Source: Anderseniella sp. Alg231-50 (GTDB taxonomy: Bacteria; Pseudomonadota; Alphaproteobacteria; Rhizobiales; Aestuariivirgaceae). From it: a stretch of DNA of 64,000 nucleotides. Of the stretch, positions 1-7,771 are shown piece after piece. Location of the stretch: the NCBI RefSeq assembly GCF_900149695.1, contig NZ_LT703003.1, positions 1,550,001 through 1,614,000 on the forward strand, read 5' to 3'. Below the pieces are notes generated by a model that was not told the origin of the DNA, did not search any database, and saw nothing but the letters and a program-made list of their open reading frames with translations. A program made the position numbers and the translations under genes. How positions within the stretch are numbered: the first letter of the stretch is position 1; the number at the start of each line of letters is the position of its first letter.

Positions 1-741
1 AAGTGAACTGCCATAAAGCGCTTTTTCCTTGCCGGTCATGTCATCGGGGGAGGGGTCGGGCAACGGGGCCAGCTCCGGGTTCATGCGGGTGCGCACCAGA
101 ATGTAGATGATGTAACACCCGGCCAGCATGAAACCGGGCAGGAAGGCCGCCTTGAACAGGGCGTGGATCGAGGTTTCGGTGATCAGGCCATAGAAGATCA
201 GAACAATTGACGGAGGGATCATGGTGCCGAGCGAGCCGGATGCGCAGATGGTCCCGATGGCGAGGTTTTGGTTGTAGCCCAGGCGAAGCATCTGCGGCAG
301 CGCTATCAGGCCGAGCAGGACAACCTCGCCACCGATAATGCCGGACATTGCCGCCATGACGATGGCCATGATGGCGGTCACAACTGCGATACCGCCACGG
401 GTGCGTGACATCCACTGGCTGAGGCACGAGTACATGTCCTTGGCGATGCCGGAGCGCTCCAGCAGGGTCGCCATAAATATGAACAAGGGTACCGAAACCA
501 GCACATAATTGGTCGTGATGCCGTACAATCGCTGTGCCAGGATGTTCATCGGCCCGCTGCCGAAATTGCCGGTCAGTATGCCGGAGCCGAAGCTGAACGG
601 ATCGGTTATCAGGGTCGGTTCGAATTTCAATACCATGACCACGACGGCCAGAAAGCCGGAGGCAAAACCCAGCGGCATGCCGATGGCCAGCAGGAACAGC
701 ATGCCCAGCAGCAGAATCAGCGAGATTGTCCCGATATCCAT
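1..741 (-). CDS. dctM: TRAP transporter large permease DctM (3' end beyond window)
   Basis: This is the large membrane subunit of a tripartite ATP-independent periplasmic (TRAP) transporter, the part that couples substrate import to an ion gradient. Translation from ATG at 741 starts MDIGTISLILLLGMLFLLAI. It continues with the hallmark DctM features: a hydrophobic first helix, a GPMNILAQRLY segment, then SGIIGGEVVLLGLIALPQML and an SGSLGTMIPPSIVLIFYG stretch close to the conserved G-x-L-G-x-x-I-P-P-S motif. The frame stays open for 247 codons to the window edge, so the C-terminal half is missing. It lies 13 bp downstream of the dctQ stop and is the last visible gene of a dctP-dctQ-dctM operon. 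The substrate is unknown; the divergent sugar-acid operon suggests an aldonate or related acid. Confidence 0.93.
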   Translation of the reverse strand, partial: MDIGTISLILLLGMLFLLAIGMPLGFASGFLAVVVMVLKFEPTLITDPFSFGSGILTGNFGSGPMNILAQRLYGITTNYVLVSVPLFIFMATLLERSGIAKDMYSCLSQWMSRTRGGIAVVTAIMAIVMAAMSGIIGGEVVLLGLIALPQMLRLGYNQNLAIGTICASGSLGTMIPPSIVLIFYGLITETSIHALFKAAFLPGFMLAGCYIIYILVRTRMNPELAPLPDPSPDDMTGKEKALYGSSL

Positions 742-754
742 GAATAAAGCGCCC

Positions 755-1552
755 CTAGTCTTTCGGCTTCGGTGGGTTACCGGACAGTATCTCGTCGGGC
801 AGATTCACCTTTTTGAGTTGAGCTGCTTCCTCGGCAACTTCATCCAGTTCCACATGCGGAACCGGCGTCTTGTTGAAATCGCGAAACAGTCCGAGCCACA
901 CGATGACCACGGACATGAACAGGAATACTGCAATACCGAACTGCCATTTCAGCGGCACGACATGCCCTTCGGGCGGATCTATGAACAGGTTGTAGGCAGC
1001 TGTCAGCGCAAGTCCGGTTATCAGGACGGTTACGAAAATATCAAAAGACTTGCGCACCCAGGCGGCCGAGGGCCAGTCCCGGATGAGGTTGGAACAGGCC
1101 TGCAGCGCCAAGAACAGCAGCATGGTGAGTACCAGCGGCTTGATGGTTGCCGGGATCGGCGGGTCGTAGGCGGTGCCGAAGGTTTCCCAGCGCAGGAACT
1201 TGGCTTTCGATTCACCGAACCCGCCCCACACGACCGCAAATGCAAAGACCGATACGCAAACGGTTGACAGAACGTCAAATGCCCGGCGCAGCCAGAGCGG
1301 CGCCATGTCGTAAATGATGAAGATGCGGATGTGGCTGCGTTGCTGCATGGCATACAGGCCGGCAGACAGGTAGATACCGCCGGCGACCCACAGCGACATC
1401 TCGTTCACCCACAGCGTGGCGGCGGCAAAGAAATAGCGCATGACCACTTCGTACAGGATGATGAGAACGATGAAGAACGGAGCCCACATGGCGATGCGGC
1501 TGAAACTCCAGGTGAGCAGGTCCAGCGGACCTGTCCGTTCATGTTCGATCAT
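755..1552 (-). CDS. dctQ: TRAP transporter small permease DctQ (long form)
   Basis: Small membrane subunit of the TRAP transporter encoded here with dctP and dctM. The 265-residue product carries the DctQ pattern: a first helix, then VMRYFFAAATLWVNEMSLWV (R-Y-F followed by W-x-N-E), and further helices near residues 80-110, 135-155, 170-185 and 205-225. Most DctQ proteins are about 160-190 residues, so this is a long variant with a hydrophilic C-terminal tail of about 40 residues. ATG at 1552 is supported by GGGAG nine bases upstream. The 126-bp gap from dctP contains a strong hairpin, probably allowing more binding protein than permease to be made. Confidence 0.92.
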   Translation of the reverse strand: MIEHERTGPLDLLTWSFSRIAMWAPFFIVLIILYEVVMRYFFAAATLWVNEMSLWVAGGIYLSAGLYAMQQRSHIRIFIIYDMAPLWLRRAFDVLSTVCVSVFAFAVVWGGFGESKAKFLRWETFGTAYDPPIPATIKPLVLTMLLFLALQACSNLIRDWPSAAWVRKSFDIFVTVLITGLALTAAYNLFIDPPEGHVVPLKWQFGIAVFLFMSVVIVWLGLFRDFNKTPVPHVELDEVAEEAAQLKKVNLPDEILSGNPPKPKD

Positions 1553-1640
1553 TTGCCCAAACTCCCATCAACCCCGAATTTCCCCTTTCAAACCACCAGC
1601 GCCAAGCAATCGGCAATGGTGGTTGGAAAGATGAAATTGA

Positions 1641-1663
1641 GGCGGCTCCCAAGAGGAGCCGCC
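1641..1663 (-). terminator. Hairpin between dctP and dctQ
   Basis: A perfect 9-bp stem (GGCGGCTCC / GGAGCCGCC) with a 5-base loop lies 15 bp beyond the dctP stop codon, inside the operon. On the minus strand it is followed by a weakly T-rich stretch, not a clean T-run. It may be a partial terminator or an mRNA-stabilising hairpin that raises binding-protein levels over the permeases, as is common in transporter operons. The function is inferred. Confidence 0.6.
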
Positions 1664-1678
1664 CCGCGGTGTTTCAGG

Positions 1679-2701
1679 TTACTTGGCCAGGCCGAGCTGG
1701 CGCAGGTATTTCAGGTGCGCTTCAACCAGGTCCTTGGCTTCCGGCGTGGTCGCAAACTCGGGCCAGGTTGCCTGGGCCGCATCACGGAACTTCTGCAGTT
1801 CCTCCGGTGCCCACTGCGACAGCGTAACGCCCTTTTCCTTAAGGCTTGCTGCTGCTTCGGCATTCTTCTTTTCGAATGTCAGGGCAGTGCGCAGCGCCAG
1901 TGCTTCCATGCCTACTTTCATGATGCGCTGGTGGTGTGCCGGCATGGCGTCGAACTTGGCCTTGTTGCAGGCCAGGTGATCCGACGGCATGGAGTGGAAG
2001 CCGGGGTAGTTGGCGTACTTCACGATATCATACAGACCAAGGCCGACATTGTTGGCGAGACCGGATGCATCCGCGCCGTCAATGATGCCTGATTCAAGGG
2101 CGGTAAAGATTTCAGTGAAGTCCATCACGATGGGCTTGGCACCGAGCTTTTCAAAAATCTTGGTTTCCATGCCGGGAGGTGAGCGGAATTTCCAGTCCTT
2201 GAAGTCGGATACCTGGGTGATCGGCTTGCCGGACGCAAATGACTCCTGCCCGTAAACCCACCAGCCGATCAGCTCCATGTCGAACTTGTTGTACAGCTTC
2301 TGCGCAGCGTCCAGGCCGCCGCCATAATACAGCCAGGACAGCTGCTGGTAGGGGGTTTCGTAGCCACCCATGATGTCGCCGACAAACTGGAATGCCGGGT
2401 TCTTACCGGTCTGGTAGGAACCGCCGGTCATGTCGCAATCAAGGATACCCGTTGCTGCAGCATCGAAGGTTTCAACCGATTTGACGACAGAAGACGAATA
2501 GAACATCTCGATCTGGATTTCGCCGTTCGACATCTTCTGGACATCGTCAACATATTGGGCCGCAAGCTTGCCCGATGGTGTCTCAGGCGCATAGTGCGTC
2601 TGGATACGCAGTTTGGTTTCCGCTGCGCTGGCAACAGCACTGAGACCGGTGGCCAGCAGGGCCGCTGTGGCGACGCCGGCAAGGGCTTTTTTCATCAACA
2701 T
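1679..2701 (-). CDS. dctP: TRAP transporter substrate-binding protein DctP
   Basis: Periplasmic solute receptor of the first TRAP system. It is 340 residues from the ATG at 2701. A Sec signal peptide begins MLMKKALAGVATAALLATG and is probably cleaved after ASA near residue 26. The mature part has TRAP SBP features: KLRIQTHYAPETPSG at its start, a WKFRSPPGMETKIFEKLGAKP block containing the ligand-carboxylate arginine region, and FTEIFTALESGIIDGAD. I chose the ATG at 2701 because GGAGGA lies seven bases upstream; an in-frame upstream ATG at 2716 would place this ribosome site inside the coding region. It is the first gene of its operon, divergent from the gntR-like regulator, with a candidate operator in the shared promoter region. 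Confidence 0.94.
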   Translation of the reverse strand: MLMKKALAGVATAALLATGLSAVASAAETKLRIQTHYAPETPSGKLAAQYVDDVQKMSNGEIQIEMFYSSSVVKSVETFDAAATGILDCDMTGGSYQTGKNPAFQFVGDIMGGYETPYQQLSWLYYGGGLDAAQKLYNKFDMELIGWWVYGQESFASGKPITQVSDFKDWKFRSPPGMETKIFEKLGAKPIVMDFTEIFTALESGIIDGADASGLANNVGLGLYDIVKYANYPGFHSMPSDHLACNKAKFDAMPAHHQRIMKVGMEALALRTALTFEKKNAEAAASLKEKGVTLSQWAPEELQKFRDAAQATWPEFATTPEAKDLVEAHLKYLRQLGLAK

Positions 2702-2849
2702 AAGTACTTCCTCCATGTGTATGGCCGCCCCTCTGGCTGGCCATCTTGATTGTGCGTGATTTCAGATCTTTGATGCCTGAACGCCGAAGTTGACCGGCTA
2801 GGCCGGTTCCCTCTTGATTTCAACGATAGGGTGCATAGCGGGGGCTGGC

Positions 2850-2855
2850 AATATA
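2850..2855 (-). promoter_or_regulatory. Candidate -10 element for dctP
   Basis: TATATT on the minus strand lies two bases downstream of the first palindromic operator. No good -35 hexamer sits at the usual distance, so this is only a candidate. If correct, the operator at 2858-2870 lies in the -10/-35 spacer, a standard position for repression. Confidence 0.35.
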
Positions 2856-2857
2856 GG

Positions 2858-2870
2858 ATTGTCAGACAAT
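2858..2870. promoter_or_regulatory. Candidate GntR/FadR-type operator 1
   Basis: ATTGTCAGACAAT is a perfect 13-bp palindrome around one central base. It fits the T-n-G-T-n-n-n-A-C-n-A pattern known for FadR-subfamily GntR regulators, one of which is encoded 111 bp away. The same palindrome, on the opposite strand sense, recurs at 2969-2981. The position upstream of dctP suggests control of the TRAP operon; this is inferred. Confidence 0.75.
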
Positions 2871-2968
2871 CTGATGGTTTTTCGATAATTGCATTCCGGC
2901 GGCAACCCAACTAATCTTTCATTGTTGCGGACATGGTTGGCGCATGTGCACAGTTAGCCGTAGTGGAA

Positions 2969-2981
2969 ATTGTCTGACAAT
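2969..2981. promoter_or_regulatory. Candidate GntR/FadR-type operator 2 (autoregulatory)
   Basis: ATTGTCTGACAAT, the exact reverse complement of operator 1, ends one base before the ATG of the regulator at 2982. Centres of the two sites are 111 bp apart, about ten and a half helical turns. A protein bound here would cover the start region of the gntR-led operon, so autorepression, perhaps with looping between sites, is likely but inferred. Confidence 0.75.
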
Positions 2982-3752
2982 ATGAACCAATCCAAGCAAT
3001 ATCAATCACTTGTTCAGCGCACAGAAGTAAAGCGCCTGTATGCGGTCGTGGCGCGCCAAATTGCGGCTTTCGTGGCGGAGCAGGACATGAAGCCCGGTGA
3101 CCGCCTGCCATCCGAACACAAGCTCGCGCAACAGTTCAACGTGTCGCGTGCCACCGTGCGCGAGGCGATTGTGGCGCTGGAAGTCTTCGGGCTGGTTGAT
3201 GTGAGGGTGAACTGCGGTGCAGTCATACTGGACCCCCATGCGTCAATGACCCTTGATCACAGCGGCATGTTGAGCGCCGGGGTGGCCGGTGAGGGGCTGG
3301 AAGAAGTTGCCCGGTTCAGGATCCTGCTGGAAACCGATGGTGCCCGAAAATCCATCGCCAATGGCGGTGTGGACTGGGAAAGCGCCCTGGTCGCGGCCCA
3401 TCATCGCCTGGCGCATATCGAATTCAGAATGAAATCCGGCTCGGTGACAAACTACGAGCTCTGGCGCCAGTGTGACTGGGAGTTTCACGAAGCGCTGGTT
3501 TCCGGTTGCGGCTCAAAGCTGCACACGAAGCTTCACAAGGCGGCTTTCGACCAATTCAGAAAAGTGGTCGCGCTGGAATACCGCGCAGTGGGGTTCAGGG
3601 GCTTGCGCATCATCGAAGAGCATAAGGCGATACTCGATGCCGCCCTGGCCAGGGACGGAGATGGCTGTGCCACGGCCCTTGAGCGGCACATAACAGCATT
3701 CTTCAGGGCGGCAAACCGGGCTGCGCCGGCAAAACAGGTGGCAGCATCATGA
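2982..3752 (+). CDS. GntR-family (FadR/FCD) transcriptional regulator
   Basis: DNA-binding regulator of 256 residues. An N-terminal winged helix at about residues 16-78 includes PGDRLPSEHKLAQQFNVSR and ATVREAIVALEVFGLVDV. The C-terminal ligand-binding FCD domain shows its usual metal/effector residues in CDWEFHEAL, EEHKAIL and ERHITAF. I place the start at ATG 2982; a TTG four codons upstream lies inside the palindromic operator. The gene overlaps the 6-phosphogluconate dehydrogenase gene by ATGA, heads a four-gene operon and diverges from the TRAP operon. It probably senses a sugar acid or its phosphate and controls both transcription units. The effector is not known. Confidence 0.92.
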   Translation: MNQSKQYQSLVQRTEVKRLYAVVARQIAAFVAEQDMKPGDRLPSEHKLAQQFNVSRATVREAIVALEVFGLVDVRVNCGAVILDPHASMTLDHSGMLSAGVAGEGLEEVARFRILLETDGARKSIANGGVDWESALVAAHHRLAHIEFRMKSGSVTNYELWRQCDWEFHEALVSGCGSKLHTKLHKAAFDQFRKVVALEYRAVGFRGLRIIEEHKAILDAALARDGDGCATALERHITAFFRAANRAAPAKQVAAS

Positions 3753-5077
3753 AACTGGCGATCATCGGCTTAGGCGTCATGGGCCGCAACCTTGCCCTGA
3801 ATTTTCGCGATGCCGGCCACCAGTGCGTTGTCTGGGATCCGTGGCCGCAGGCGCGCAGCTGGAGTGTCGAGGGGGTTGAGGTGTGCGACACAATGGAAAT
3901 GCTGGTGAACAGCCTGCCGGTTCCCAGCATTGTCTTGCTGATGGTCAAGTCGGGCCGCCCGGTTGTCGAATTGACCGAGCAATTGACCGGGTTGCTGGAA
4001 AAAGGTGACGTCATCATTGACGGCGGAAATTCAAACTACCTGGACACCGAGACCAATGTCCTGGCGTGCCGCGAACACGGCATCAATTTCGCGGGTCTTG
4101 GCGTATCGGGCGGCGCCGAAGGAGCGCGCAGCGGACCATCCATGATGTTAGGGTGCGCTGCTGAAATGCGCATCATGCTGGAACCGCTGCTGGCCAATGT
4201 GGCAGCCAGGCATGACGGGAATTCTTGTCTGGGCTGGTTTGGGGAAGGCGGAGCAGGACACTTCGTCAAGATGGTTCACAACGGTATCGAATACGCCATC
4301 ATGCAGGCGATTGCCGAAAGCTGGCAATTGCTTGAACTGTCCGGTCTGACAACCTTTGCCGCCGGCCGACAACTTGAGATCTGGTCCCGCGGACCCCTTG
4401 CCGGATACCTGATGGAGATTTCCGGCGACGTCCTGCAAGCCAATGACATTGCCTCCGGGAGCCTGCTGGTTGATCTCGTGGATGATGCCGCAGGACAGAA
4501 GGGAACCGGAGGCTGGTGTATCAGTGAAGCCGTCAACCTTGGTGTGCCGGTGCCGTCGATCATGGCGGCTGTCACCATGCGCCAGGTTTCGTCGCATGAA
4601 GTGTTGCGGGTTCTTCCCCAGGACAGGCCGGAAACCGATGCCGGGATCACGACGGAAGCTGTTCATGACGCACTGGTGTGCGCCGTGGCGCTGGCCCTGG
4701 CCCAGGGTGCACACCTGCTTACTGTGGCAAGCCAGGAGTATGACTGGAAGGTACAGCTTTCCGAGGCTGCACGGGTGTGGCGGCAGGGCTCGATCCTGCG
4801 CATGGCCATGCTGGACAAGTTTGCTGATCCTGCGGCCCTGTTTGATACGGCATCGGAGCAATCCAGCGGACTGCGCCGGTCCGTGGCTGCAGCCTCGGCA
4901 GCGGCCGTGCCGGTACCGGTAATGTCCGCCAGCCTTGCGTATCTGGATTCCTGCGCCGCCGACCAGCTGCCGACGGCCCTGGTGCAGTTGCAGCGCGACA
5001 GGTTCGGCGCACACGGCCTCAAACACCGGGAAACCGGAGAACCCTTTCACGGGCCCTGGCACGAGGGCGAAACATGA
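3749..5077 (+). CDS. gnd: 6-phosphogluconate dehydrogenase, decarboxylating, probably NAD-preferring
   Basis: Oxidatively decarboxylates 6-phosphogluconate to ribulose 5-phosphate in the cytoplasm. The 442-residue product has the Rossmann motif GLGVMG at 7-12, a substrate-binding GVSGGAEGARSGPSMM block, the catalytic lysine/glutamate segment GHFVKMVHNGIEY, and the C-terminal QRDRFGAHG...FHGPWH signature typical of 6PGDH. It is somewhat shorter than the usual 470 or so residues. Where NADP-dependent enzymes carry N-R-[ST] after beta-strand 2, this one has WDPW with Asp30, which favours NAD by analogy with other Rossmann enzymes. It overlaps the regulator (ATGA 3749-3752) and gluconokinase (ATGA 5074-5077), so the three are translationally coupled. 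Confidence 0.93.
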   Translation: MKLAIIGLGVMGRNLALNFRDAGHQCVVWDPWPQARSWSVEGVEVCDTMEMLVNSLPVPSIVLLMVKSGRPVVELTEQLTGLLEKGDVIIDGGNSNYLDTETNVLACREHGINFAGLGVSGGAEGARSGPSMMLGCAAEMRIMLEPLLANVAARHDGNSCLGWFGEGGAGHFVKMVHNGIEYAIMQAIAESWQLLELSGLTTFAAGRQLEIWSRGPLAGYLMEISGDVLQANDIASGSLLVDLVDDAAGQKGTGGWCISEAVNLGVPVPSIMAAVTMRQVSSHEVLRVLPQDRPETDAGITTEAVHDALVCAVALALAQGAHLLTVASQEYDWKVQLSEAARVWRQGSILRMAMLDKFADPAALFDTASEQSSGLRRSVAAASAAAVPVPVMSASLAYLDSCAADQLPTALVQLQRDRFGAHGLKHRETGEPFHGPWHEGET

Positions 5078-5610
5078 TCGTGGTGGTGATGGGCGTATGC
5101 GGTTGCGGCAAGACCACAATTGGCCGCATGCTGGCCGCAAGGCTTGATGCCGCTTTCATTGAAGGTGACGAGCTGCATCCCGCCGGCAACAAGGAAAAGA
5201 TGGCCGCCGGTGTTCCGCTCAACGATGAGGATCGCGAACCGTGGCTTGATGCCATTGCAGTGCAGGCGGCGCAGGTCTCATCCGGTGTGCCGTGTGTCGT
5301 AGTGTCATGTTCCGCATTGAAGCGGGTCTACCGGGACAGGCTGCGCAACGGCGGCGGGGACCTGAAACTGGTGCACCTGACCGGCAGCAGATCGCTGCTC
5401 GAGACGCGTATGAGCGAACGGCGTGGCCACTTCATGCCGGCAGGCCTGCTGGACAGCCAGCTTGCCACCCTTGAGGTGCCCGAGGCGGATGAAGCGGCCG
5501 TCAACCTGGATATCGCCGAACAGCCGGACGCCATCGTCGGGCGCGCGCTTGCATTCCTGAAATTTTCTGCATCTTCAAATTCAAACAAGCAAAAGGAAAC
5601 TCAATCATGA
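5074..5610 (+). CDS. gntK: Gluconokinase
   Basis: Phosphorylates D-gluconate with ATP to 6-phosphogluconate, the substrate of the enzyme encoded just upstream. The 178-residue protein is a shikimate-kinase-like P-loop kinase. Its Walker A is GVCGCGKTT at 7-15, where family members usually read GVSGSGKST. EGDELHPAGNKEKMAAGVPL and DEDREPWLDAI are the family's substrate-binding stretches, followed by VSCSALKRVYRDRLR. It overlaps its neighbours on both sides by four bases, so kinase and dehydrogenase are likely made together as a gluconate to pentose-phosphate route. The specificity for gluconate over another aldonate is inferred from family and context. Confidence 0.93.
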   Translation: MIVVVMGVCGCGKTTIGRMLAARLDAAFIEGDELHPAGNKEKMAAGVPLNDEDREPWLDAIAVQAAQVSSGVPCVVVSCSALKRVYRDRLRNGGGDLKLVHLTGSRSLLETRMSERRGHFMPAGLLDSQLATLEVPEADEAAVNLDIAEQPDAIVGRALAFLKFSASSNSNKQKETQS

Positions 5611-6509
5611 GCACCAAACCACGTGTCGGATTTATCGGCGTCGGCCTGATGGGCCACGGCATGGCCAAGAATATCCTGGCATCCGGCTACAAGCTGACCA
5701 TCATGGGACACAAGAACCGCAAGCCGGTTACCGACCTGGTCAAACGCGGCGCCAAGGAAGCAAAGAACGCCGCCGCGCTGGCCAAGGCCAGCGATGTCAT
5801 TTTTCTGTGCGTTTCATCATCGGCACAGGTCGAGGAACTGGTTCGCGGCAAGTCCGGCATTGCGGCGGGCGCTGCCAAGGGAACCATAGTTGTCGATACC
5901 TCGACATCCGACCCAACATCGACGCTGGAGCTGGCGGGGGAGCTGAAGGCAGTTGGTGTCAAGCTGATCGACGCCCCGCTCGGGCGCACGCCGAAGGAAG
6001 CCGAGGAAGGCCGCCTGAACACATTCGTCGGGTCCGATGCCAAGACCCTCAAGGAGCTTCGCCCGCTGATCGAGACATGGGCTGAAAACATCATTCATGT
6101 CGGTCCGCTTGGTAACGGTCACAAGATCAAGCTGATCAACAACTTCATTGCCATGTCGTATTCGGCTGTGTGGGCTGAAGCCTATACGGCGTGCACCAAG
6201 ACCGGTGTTGACCAAAAGACGCTGTACGACGTGGTGAAGGCCGGCGGCATGTACTGCGGCAACTTCGAGAACATGAGCAAGTGGGTTATCGGCCGCGACC
6301 CCAAGGCGCATGAATTCGCCATTCGCAACTGCCTCAAGGACCAGCGCTATTTCAACAACATGATCGAGGCATCGGGCATGGCAGCCATGGTCGCGCCGGC
6401 GGTGAAACAGTCCTATGCGATGGCGGTCGCCAAGGGCGACGGTGAACGTCATATGCCGATGATGTCGGATGTGGTTGGCGAACTGAACGGCATCAAGTTC
6501 GACAAATAG
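5607..6509 (+). CDS. NAD(P)-dependent beta-hydroxyacid dehydrogenase (HIBADH family)
   Basis: A 300-residue member of the 3-hydroxyisobutyrate/tartronate-semialdehyde/6PGDH-like reductase family. The Rossmann motif GVGLMG is at 11-16 and the catalytic lysine block reads GNGHKIKLINNF. The family's substrate signature, normally D-A-P-V-S-G-G, reads DAPLGRTPKEAEEG here, so its substrate probably differs from the textbook members. HKNRK after beta-strand 2 suggests NADP. It is last in the gntR-gnd-gntK operon (ATGA overlap 5607-5610) and probably oxidises or reduces a C3-C6 hydroxyacid taken up by the neighbouring TRAP system. The precise reaction cannot be told from sequence. Confidence 0.85.
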   Translation: MSTKPRVGFIGVGLMGHGMAKNILASGYKLTIMGHKNRKPVTDLVKRGAKEAKNAAALAKASDVIFLCVSSSAQVEELVRGKSGIAAGAAKGTIVVDTSTSDPTSTLELAGELKAVGVKLIDAPLGRTPKEAEEGRLNTFVGSDAKTLKELRPLIETWAENIIHVGPLGNGHKIKLINNFIAMSYSAVWAEAYTACTKTGVDQKTLYDVVKAGGMYCGNFENMSKWVIGRDPKAHEFAIRNCLKDQRYFNNMIEASGMAAMVAPAVKQSYAMAVAKGDGERHMPMMSDVVGELNGIKFDK

Positions 6510-6527
6510 CAACCAACGACAGCGGCT

Positions 6528-6546
6528 GGCTGGTCCTAGACCAGCC
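6528..6546. terminator. Palindromic hairpin between convergent dehydrogenase genes
   Basis: GGCTGGTC-CTA-GACCAGCC is a perfect 8-bp stem. The three loop bases are the stop codon (TAG on the minus strand) of the D-2-hydroxyacid dehydrogenase. It sits where two convergent operons end, so it may act as a bidirectional terminator, though neither side has a T-run. Confidence 0.5.
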
Positions 6547-7498
6547 GGTCGCGCGGCTCAGAACCGGCAAAGAAGGCGTCCAGATTGTCCAGCGCCCTGA
6601 ACCCCATGGCATCGCGGGTTTCCCGGGTCGCGCTGCCGATATGCGGCAGCATGAAAATGTTGGCATGGTTTGCAAAGGCAGGATTGCCGCCGGGCTCGTT
6701 CACGAAACAGTCCAGCCCGGCTGCTGCAATGTGGCCTGACCTGATGGCTGCCACCAGATCGGCCTCGACAATCAGTGCGCCGCGCGCGGTGTTCACGACA
6801 ATAGCACCTGCCGGCAGCAGGGCAAGGCGGTCTGCGTTCATCAACCCGGTGGTTTCCGGCGTTGCAGGACAGTGCAGCGATACAAAATCCGACACCGGCA
6901 ACAGGGTCTCGACTGTCGGATGATATGTGGCCCCGTGTTCCAGTTCGGACGGGAGCTGCGAGCGATTGTGGTAATGGACTTCCATGCCGAAGCCGCGGCA
7001 ACGCTGCGCCATCACCTGACCGACACGTCCCATGCCGATGATGCCGACGCGCTTGCCGGTCACCTGGGTGCCGACCATGAAGGACGGGCTCCATGACTTC
7101 CAGCTGCCCGTGCGCACCATGTGGTCGCCTTCCGGGGCGCGGCGCGCAGCCCCCAGCATCAGCAACATGGCGATCTCGGCGGTGGCATCAGACAACACGT
7201 CCGGCGTGTTGGTGACGACGATGCCTTTCTGCCTGAACGCGTCGAGGTCGCAATGATCCACACCCACGGAATGATTGGCGATGATCTTGGTGCGCTCAGA
7301 GAGCCTGGCCACCACATCGGCGGTAAACAGCTCTGAATGGCACGGCAGGATCGCATCTGCGCGCGCGCTCATGGCGACGATATCGTCGGCGCTGGAAATC
7401 ACATCGTCATCATTGAGGATGACGTCATAGTCGCGCGCGGCACGGGCCTGGGTGTTGTCGGATAGTTTTCTGGAAATCCAGACAGTCGGTTTGGACAT
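6536..7498 (-). CDS. D-2-hydroxyacid dehydrogenase (glyoxylate/hydroxypyruvate/2-ketogluconate reductase type)
   Basis: Cytoplasmic NAD(P)H-dependent reductase of 2-oxoacids, 320 residues. The nucleotide-binding motif GMGRVG follows GKRVGII, and HNRS after the second strand suggests NADPH. The catalytic triad of the family is visible: Arg in NTARGALI, Glu in VNEPGGNPAF, His in LPHIGSAT. The overall pattern is closest to the GhrB/2-ketogluconate reductase branch. It is the last gene of the minus-strand operon with the amidase and the second TRAP system, and is convergent with the sugar-acid operon. A role in handling a 2-oxo/2-hydroxy acid released from the imported substrate is plausible but inferred. 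Confidence 0.9.
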   Translation of the reverse strand: MSKPTVWISRKLSDNTQARAARDYDVILNDDDVISSADDIVAMSARADAILPCHSELFTADVVARLSERTKIIANHSVGVDHCDLDAFRQKGIVVTNTPDVLSDATAEIAMLLMLGAARRAPEGDHMVRTGSWKSWSPSFMVGTQVTGKRVGIIGMGRVGQVMAQRCRGFGMEVHYHNRSQLPSELEHGATYHPTVETLLPVSDFVSLHCPATPETTGLMNADRLALLPAGAIVVNTARGALIVEADLVAAIRSGHIAAAGLDCFVNEPGGNPAFANHANIFMLPHIGSATRETRDAMGFRALDNLDAFFAGSEPRDRLV

Positions 7499-7534
7499 GG
7501 ATGTTTCAATTCACTGGATGCGAGGAGATGTCGG

Positions 7535-7732
7535 TCAGCGCTTGCGGATGCATTCATCCCAGTAGTCGTAAGCCACCATGGACAGCACCGAGATGGCGAT
7601 TACCAGGAACGGCAGGCCGCCCCAGAACCCGGCAAAGCCGGTTGAAATACTGTGTGCCAGCCCGAGAATGAAAGTGAACAGCAGGCCCAGGCCGACAAGG
7701 CCGGTGATTTTTCTGATATTCTTCATGTCCAT
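7535..7732 (-). CDS. Small two-helix membrane protein, unknown function
   Basis: A 65-residue protein I do not recognise. After a short basic start (MDMKNIRK) it has a hydrophobic helix at about 10-32 and a second at about 36-54, ending with charged YDYWDECIRKR. The gene fits neatly between the amidase (39 bp away) and the 2-hydroxyacid dehydrogenase (36 bp), on the same strand, so it is probably co-transcribed. The transmembrane pattern and operon fit argue for a real gene. An alternative start is the ATG two codons downstream. Confidence 0.65.
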   Translation of the reverse strand: MDMKNIRKITGLVGLGLLFTFILGLAHSISTGFAGFWGGLPFLVIAISVLSMVAYDYWDECIRKR

Positions 7733-7771
7733 CTTTGTCTTACTCCGTGCCGCATCTGCCGAGATGCTTGT

